NCBI GenBank assembly: GCA_011947345.1
Contig: JAAVTG010000114.1
Coordinates: 1 to 64,000 of the forward strand
Reading direction: 5' to 3'
DNA length: 64,000 bases
From: Phytophthora quininea
Lineage: Eukaryota; Oomycota; Peronosporomycetes; Peronosporales; Peronosporaceae
This document shows, piece after piece, positions 57,748 through 64,000 of this stretch; within the stretch, counting starts at the first letter, position 1; every line of letters begins with the position of its first letter. The notes beneath the pieces were generated by a model, which worked only from the letters and a program-made list of their open reading frames with translations, made no database searches and was not told the DNA's origin. Both the position numbers and the translations under genes were made by a program.

Positions 57748-58600
57748 ATGTCAGAGCTGGAGCTCACCGGCGGCGCGGCAGAGAACATCCTCGGAATTGC
57801 GTACGACGAAGAACGCGGCTACAGCATCGACGTGGAGCAGGCCATAACGGAGCTCCTGACCAAGCATGGCCCGGAAATAACGAGTGCGGTCAGACAGCCG
57901 ACAAATCGATGATCAAGTCGAAAAGCGCAGGATCAGAGCCACTTCTTAGCGAAGGAGAGGGCATACCGGAACGGCCGACGGCGAAGCTTTTCCAGTCCCT
58001 GTTGGGAAGTTTACTCTGGATTGCGTGGAGTAGCCGACCAGAAATCACGTACGCGATCGAACCAACGACAATGTAGAGTCACGTGCCGGCAGTGCACAAC
58101 TGGAATATGGCGCGACGGACACTATGGTACCTGCTGGGCCCGGTGGGGATGAAGCTATGGATGGGCGGAGAAGTGCACGCAGGCGACTAGAAGATCTCTG
58201 TCGAGGAGTACATGGATGCAGGTTACGCGGTGGACAAGAGCACACACAAGCCTGTGAGTGGGGCGTCAATGACGGTTGGAGGAATGCCAGTTGGGTAGTA
58301 GCAAAGAGCCGTGGCGCTCAGCACCGCTGAGGCGGAGTTCGTTGAAGCCACAGCAGATATGCTCGGACTGCGAAACCTGGCCACAGAGATTGGGTGGTAG
58401 GTGGAGGTGCCAATGGAGTTGCCGGTCGACATTCAGGCTGCGGTCCGATAGGTCTAGTTCGAGAAGACTAACAACAGCAGCAAACACGTCAACATCAAGT
58501 TGAAGTTATGCGCAATACGAGCGAGAAATGTAATTTTAAGGTCGTGTAGGTCGAGACGAAGGAGATGCTTGCGGATGTGTTTATGCTAGGACCAAGGATC
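57748..58600 (+). pseudogene. Ty1/copia pol relic: end of RT and RNase H
   Basis: Read through several shifts and stops: ENILGIAYDEERGYSIDVEQ (end of RT), FQSLLGSLLWIAWSSRPEIT, ARRTLWYLLGPVGMKLWMGG, YMDAGYAVDKSTHKPVSGAS, VALSTAEAEFVEATADMLGL, LPVDIQAAV and SKHVNIKLKL. This is the standard copia C-terminal order. The RNase H acidic residues in YMDAGYA, AEAEF and LPVDIQ are still present. It is inactive because of stops at several sites. Confidence 0.8.
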
Positions 58601-58787
58601 CACCGGATACCAGAGAAAATCGGAAACAAATGAATGAGTGGCGCACGAAGTGCCAGGGGCTTTGGCAGGCCCTACCCGCGTGGTTTGTTAAATACCAGCT
58701 TGTCGGTGCTAGGAGAGTGCAGCAGAGGGTTGAGTGGAGTAAGGCGATATCGGTATTCCTTGATCGCCTAAAAGGTATAGTGGCCCA

Positions 58788-60571
58788 GATAAATTAATAT
58801 ATGTACCTTGAAATCGAAGATACCCCGAACGCTGACGCCCTGATCTCGAATATCCGAGATCCAGGAACGTGTTCGGGCGGCGTGTACATAGTGCAATCCT
58901 TGTGGGTCCGATTAACCCCGAGACACCGTCCACCGCCGTTGGATCTTGGAGAAGTTGAATATGTTGAGGCTGGTCTAGAGCGGTACGACTCCAAACTCCA
59001 CGAAAGCAAACAGATATTCAGGACCCTACTTGAAATCCATCAATCCAGACGCGAAATCGAGGAATCCAAGGTCAGTATCCAGGAATCCAGACTTCCAGAC
59101 ACAAATTACTCCAAACAGTAGCAGAAATAGCCAAATACAGAGTTCCTTGATACGTCACGATATGTAGGTCTTGTTCTTGAGCCGAGGACTTGGGCGGGAG
59201 CTTGTCCCTGGCTTGCGGCGCGCGTCCAGGACCTCCAACCCAACTCGACTTGACTACGGTTGTAGTCCCGCGACGCTCTTGCAGACGCGGTCCGTGGCGC
59301 ACGACGGTAGGACACCTGGGCCTGCTCGCACTCGTTTGCTGAGCGAGCTAACGTGGGCCTTGCGCGCGCAAAAGACAAAAAGGCGCTCCACCAACACCGG
59401 CGGCAGCGACGACTTGCACTTGACACAGACAAATGAACCCTGTTATAGTTAACCGTTATCATCTTTTCTATGTTATGTGCTCCACACAACTTTTGACTTG
59501 GTCTCAGTATGGTGTTCAGCGGGATGGCTGGTTGCAACCTGCGAACAGTCGTCCCCCATTTGGCAACACGTCCCATCGTGTGAAGATCGCACCCTTCCGC
59601 ACACAAGGGGGCACCATGGGGCACAAAAGTCAATCCGGGATTCCGGGGACCACGGTACTGCCAATCGACTACAAACCATAATAAATTGCGGCAATGTCCG
59701 AGGCCCCACTTGAGACCTGATGTTCTAGATCTCAGGCTCTCAGGATCCGACGATGCAGCGGGGCTGTGTAGCAGTGCACGTGCACAGAGGAAGGCGCAGG
59801 ACTCCCCGAGTCTGTCTCTTTAGGCGTCCCGCCTTTGGTTCTATACAAGAACCAAGTACAGTCCCGTAACTAGGACTCGCAGAGTCAGTGTCCCTTAAAA
59901 TAAGGGCAACACTAATTAACTGCAAAAATAGAACTGCATTGAATTGTTTATCTGGTCTTGGTGTAAATGTATAGACTAAACTATGTGGCATAGTTAATCT
60001 AAGAGATATGCAAATGAGTGGTGGAGAGCCAAATGGCTACACTATGGCTACATAGACAAAAGTCTACACACGGTTATGACTTTCGTGTAAACCCGTTACA
60101 GACGACTTCAGGGGTAAACACCTTGTGATCCAGGATATGTGACTGGACCTGGGAGTTCTTCACAGAACTTGCTAATGCCAGGATCTAAATCCATCACAGT
60201 CACACACTGGCACTTGTAACTTGATTCTTGGTGGGTCCTGTATAATTTTCAGTCGGTCAAGCGAGATCTCTCTGCTGGATACATTTCACAGCAGGAGTTT
60301 GATCGCTAACTTAATAGCAACTCGCACACTGGACAACGATGACCGGGACCGAGTGCTCATGGACTCCTGGGAATGCACATCCAGGAGTTGGCACTTCCGT
60401 ACCAAGACCACAGCCGCCACCGGAACACCCACTTCAGACATCCAGCTACGCCAATCCTTCCTCACAAAATTCTACACCCTGTCGCGTTGGCACTCAGCCA
60501 ATCACAAACCAACACACCACTTAAACCAATCAACAGTCGTGATCGCTGAAAATAAAGAGCGCATCGTGTCA
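58788..60571. repeat. LTR-like repeat block, copy 2, carrying an inserted solo LTR
   Basis: Nearly identical to 13745-15175, ending in the same AATAAAGAGCGCATCGTGTCA. It lacks the first ~130 bp of copy 1 and contains a 347-bp insertion with a 5-bp duplication at 59749-60105. The few differences outside the insertion are point changes and one- or two-base indels, suggesting a young duplication or young element family. Confidence 0.8.
59754..60100. mobile_element. Solo LTR, 347 bp, with 5-bp target duplication GACGA
   Basis: The insertion starts TGCAGCGGGGC and ends CCCGTTACA, giving TG...CA ends, and is flanked on both sides by GACGA (59749-59753 and 60101-60105). The unfilled site ATCCGACGACTTCAGG is preserved at copy 1 (near 14699). 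Size and ends suit a small LTR retrotransposon, perhaps copia, but the family cannot be named from the LTR alone. Confidence 0.9.
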
Positions 60572-61039
60572 AGGAGCTGTTATTATTTTGCTTAGAGGAA
60601 TAGGGACGGTATAGATAGCCCAAGAACTAAGACGCCATATGAAAATAATTCCAATCGAACGATATTATGATTTTGCCTATAGAAATGTCGCAACCACATT
60701 GCTCGGAATGCTATGTTTGACCTACGTATTTCAATAACCAAAACAGATCCAATCATGCCACCGCCCCCACTCCTCTTAGAAAAACGTGGATTTACTGGTA
60801 TACAAATATTACAAGCTAATTTACAAAACTGGAGATTTTGGTTTTGGGCTACCCCGAAAAATACCGTTTTTCGGTCTGATTGAGTCAGGCAATCCTTGTT
60901 AAATATAATAAATAAAAAATCACTTAGTTATGGATTTCACTACGTAGATATATCAAGAGTGCGTTCAGTTCAAGACATGACATCCAAGATGGAAGTGCGT
61001 TCAAGATACAAAGTCTTGAACACAAGTGCATTCAGGATG
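60572..61039. other. AT-rich spacer, no gene
   Basis: No open frame with motifs. GCGTTCAAG/GCATTCAGG words begin to appear near 60960 and continue into the repeat to the right. Confidence 0.5.
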
Positions 61040-61695
61040 ATGATCTATTTTCCGTGCCGAGATCGCGCCACAAGTTGAACTTGGGAAAGAGATCCACAGT
61101 AAAAGTGTCGAGGCGACAAGCCCTACACATACTCAAGTCAAGACAAGCGTAGAAGCCTGATTTGTACCCAGAGTCGCAAGAGCCACAGAGAGAAGAGAGA
61201 GAAAGGGTCTTAGATAAAACAAACAGAGAGATCAATTTGTCAAGAAGCCCGCAAGCAGTTTTGGAAGCGGTTTCCTGAGAACGCGAGAGTGTCAAGCGTG
61301 AAGGACAAGACGGCTTGGGTGTCGCCGGAGCTCTCCCATCCGTGTCAAGTTGGGTAGGGAATCTTAAAGCGTGTGCGTCCGGGGTTCCTCTCATTACATT
61401 TCCCAGTTGGGCCGGGGCAATAACCCAGTTCATATTCCCCACCTCCGGTGCGCGTCGGCAGTAAGCGTGCAGGAGTCCAAATCGGAACTGTAACTGCATT
61501 CAAGAGCCCCCTCCCCTCCGAGAAGTCCCCGGTTGGTCAAGTTCTCCGGTTCAACTGTCAAGGCCCCGTCTGGGCTAGTGTTTTGCCCTCCCTGAGGGTC
61601 ATCCAGGAGTATCCAAGGTAACCCGAGTGTCTTGGATGCGCATTCCTGAATGTGATCGGCTACAGACCCGCCATTCAAGGGTCACAAAGAATAAG
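61040..61695 (-). repeat. Dispersed LTR-like repeat, inverted copy
   Basis: Reverse-complement relative of 55530-56215. Its orientation is the same as that of the chromovirus pol relic at 63104-63973, so it could be part of that element's 3' LTR. This is not proven, because no second copy occurs on the other side within the window. Confidence 0.65.
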
Positions 61696-63103
61696 TGACG
61701 GCTACATATCAGTGCGTTTAGCCCATCGAATTCTCTGTGTTGTTGGTTGAAGTGGAGAAGTTATCTCTTCGCACCACGCTCCCTCGTCTCTCATCGCCGC
61801 TCAAGTGCGTTCAAGAGTCAAGTGCATTCTAATACTTACATTCAAGAGCAAGTCAACCCAAATCTTGAGTGTCTGGTGGCAAATCCGGTTAGCCGAATCT
61901 AGCGATCGAGTCGATAGGGATTATCACAAGGTGCACGCCAGGTTCCTGGACACAGATCAAGATCTACGTTCAAGATCTTTGCTGGAAGCTTTGTTTGCCA
62001 GAGACACGTCCTAGCCCCCCTTCCCCACACACACAAAAAAAAAATCTACGTGGCCACTACACACCCTGGGCGAAACGTTTCACCGACTTTTGCCACAAAG
62101 AATGCAAAAGGCGGGAATTTTTGCGGGTGGTATCATCCACGGAGCAAGGTTTAGTTTTTTTACGGAATTTGAGTTTTTTTTACAATTTCTAATATCGGAC
62201 TTTTACGGCAGTCGCAGCAAATGCGTGTAGTCCGGGTAGACCGAACACTGGGAGAGGTAGACAAAAGACATTCAGGAGGAGCTGCGGGCTCTTGCTGAGA
62301 ATAGCAGGTGACGATGCTCCGAGGAGCGCACGTCCTACATACGAAGTAGGACTTCAATATCAAGCTGGATGTCGACGGATAGATCGAGCATGTTAAGGCT
62401 AGGGCCGTTGCTTGCGGGAACGAACAGCAGTTCAGCAACGGTTTCGCGTGGCCTTTGCCGCGGTTATCGATATGAGCAGTGTCAAGATAATACTGGCTCA
62501 GAAATAGAGGATTTCGACGAAGCCTGAGGGTATACAGAACGCGCATGCTGTAGTGGATGGTCACGACCCGGTGCCGAGGAAACGAAGCTAGAGACAAGGA
62601 AGTCGTCGACACCGGTGCTCGGTGGATGGAGTTGCTGAGGATGGTGTTTGCCGTTGCAGTGCGGAGGAGCTTTGTGGTTGCAGGAGCTCAGGGTTGGAGT
62701 GCAGTCGAGACTGTGCCGCGTTTACCCGGGGTTGTTACCAAAGAGGTAAGTTTATTAATGATGGAAAACAAAGCAAAAAAAATGGCGGACCTGAATTAAC
62801 TTCTCTCCTGTAGTTCTCCTTGAGTCCTTGTCCAGATCCAGCGTTCATGTAGCTGTGAGCGCGTGCCTCCGGCCACTTGCATCTTGTGCCGCGCGCACCA
62901 AGCCCAGTAGGAACCCGTGCCGTCATCCTTGCCTTGCTTCACTAGTGCTGCGGAGTGTGTCAGGTTGCTTCATGCCTCTCCCATTGGACTCCCACTCGAG
63001 CGCGTGGACAACTAGCGCTGCAGCAGAGCCCAAGCTTGATCTTCAACCGCAATCATGGCGACATTGCCCTCTCAAGCTTGGTCGCGGCAGTAGCGTAGTT
63101 TCA
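61696..63103. other. No recognised gene
   Basis: Contains an A10 run near 62036 and short frames (62160-62612 minus, 62557-62799 plus) without identifiable motifs. GTGCATTC/GCGTTCAAG words recur between 61800 and 61980. The part next to 63104 is probably untranslated DNA downstream of the pol relic. Confidence 0.4.
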
Positions 63104-63973
63104 CTAGTCGAGTTGAGCACTAAGCTCGTCGCCGCTGCTCGCGTTAACATAATCACGAACCTTGAAAGGCACATTTTGGAATAGTGTAGATAACGGCTCC
63201 CAGGAATCCTCGATTGCTTGCAAGCCGATGACGCGGGTAGCGCCGTGAAGACCCCTATTGGGGCATGTCCTACCAGTGACTGTACCCGAGTGCGATTCAA
63301 ATTCGTTTGCACGGTTGGGAGTAAGTACGGTCACTCGTGGTCATCCAAGCCATACTCCATCAGCAACGCCCGGAAAACTTGCAGCACGTCCTTATTAAGC
63401 CTCACGACGGTCCCGTTGAGCCATGGCGAGTAGACTAGGGTAAATGTGAGCTCCAGCTTCAGTCGTGCAGCGAGATGGTCATCGTTTCGTTCCGGAAATG
63501 ACTGCCTTGATCAGACAGCAGGGTCTTCGGCATACCGTACCTTGCGTACCAGAGTGTAAGCGCCTTAGCGGCGATGTAGGATGTCGGCGTCCCACAAGGA
63601 AATAGTCACAAAAATGGGAAAGCCCGTCTTTCACCACCAGGAAGTAACTTGAGTCGCAGAAACTCTCCCCAAGAGACAAAAAGTCCCAGTGAACTATCTC
63701 GTTCCGCTCATTCGCATGCAGCAGCGGGCCGTATGGTCGCGGAATTTGACGCGGGCCCTTGAAATGTTTGCAAAGTAGGCAGTGTCGAACAAACTTCGCC
63801 ACTTTGTCCTCGATCTTCGAGATGTAAAATCGCTCTTTCAGCACTTGTAACATGGCTTCCTGGCCGAGGTGTCCGTGCGAACCGCAGCGGGCAACCACGA
63901 AAATTCGAGCGATCAAGTCCTTTGCGTTATTAGGAATCCACGTGCGGTCGTCGACCATGACTACACCACCCAC
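63104..63973 (-). pseudogene. Ty3/gypsy chromovirus integrase and chromodomain relic
   Basis: The minus-strand frame from 63973 (open to the window edge) holds the zinc-binding part (GSHGHLGQEAMLQVL...CLLCKHF) and the first catalytic Asp, NEIVHWDFLSLG. After a shift near 63590 the second Asp appears in TLLSDQGSHFRNET. After another shift comes VYSPWLNGTVVRLNKDVLQV, where the third catalytic residue, normally Glu before Arg, is Val (codon at 63403-63405). LLPTVQTNLNRTRVQSL follows. Soon after, a chromodomain-like IGLQAIEDSWEPLSTLF and VPFKVRDYV are read around 63100-63235, with most of the linker between integrase and chromodomain missing. The element enters the window from the right. Confidence 0.8.
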
Positions 63974-64000
63974 GTCTTCCGAAGCAAGCTGCAGCCGCGA

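Noticed and set aside
1..64000. RxLR or Crinkler effector genes
   Set aside because: No frame combines a signal peptide with an RxLR or LxLFLAK-type motif.
1..64000. CRISPR arrays, rRNA genes, bacterial operons
   Set aside because: No spaced direct-repeat arrays or rRNA sequence seen; introns and element types are eukaryotic.

Overview
The window looks like a stretch of an oomycete (Phytophthora-type) nuclear genome. The first 10.2 kb is a compact, GC-rich block of host genes, all on the minus strand, with short GT-AG introns of 68-75 bp (one of 188 bp). The remaining 54 kb is almost entirely transposable elements in various states of decay. The element mix (chromodomain Ty3/gypsy, Ty1/copia, an endonuclease/RT LINE, PIF/Harbinger with MYB-like partner genes, hAT, Mutator-like, Tc1/mariner, pogo) and the Inr-like motifs close upstream of start codons fit an oomycete. 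No species can be named from the sequence alone.

Host block (267-10172). From right to left in transcription order: three tandem SRC2-like C2-domain/proline-rich proteins (9190-10172, 7611-8869, 6435-7274), a very large armadillo-repeat protein (1723-6269) whose frame is broken by six single-base shifts, and a 406-residue armadillo protein resembling radial-spoke protein RSPH14 (267-1675). The last would fit the flagellated zoospore.

Repeat block (10.2-64 kb). The main units are: a LINE that kept its endonuclease and tail but lost its RT (10.4-12.9 kb); a Tc1-like relic; a 1.4-kb LTR-like block found again at 58.8-60.6 kb, where a 347-bp solo LTR with a 5-bp target duplication sits in the second copy; MULE and gypsy relics (17.5-19.5 kb); a SET-domain methyltransferase gene split by a near-complete Harbinger element (22.1-25.2 kb); a 1.3-kb Harbinger deletion derivative with TTA target duplications (27.0-28.3 kb); a 3.46-kb hAT element with 8-bp target duplications (30.3-33.8 kb); a Ulp1/C48 protease relic and acidic ORF (36.4-37.9 kb); a 7.5-kb Harbinger element that received an LTR and a LINE inside it (41.4-48.9 kb); a foldback MITE with 26-bp perfect inverted repeats (49.0-49.3 kb); a pogo relic; and copia and chromovirus pol relics toward the right end.

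The most unusual object is the hAT element. Between its inverted repeats it carries, besides the transposase, a convergent gene for a threonine/glutamate-rich repeat protein with basic KKPKSKKHRK patches. A second general point is that the frame breaks in host genes and transposases fall mostly at short homopolymer runs and are mostly single missing bases. Several apparent pseudogenes may therefore be assembly errors rather than dead genes.
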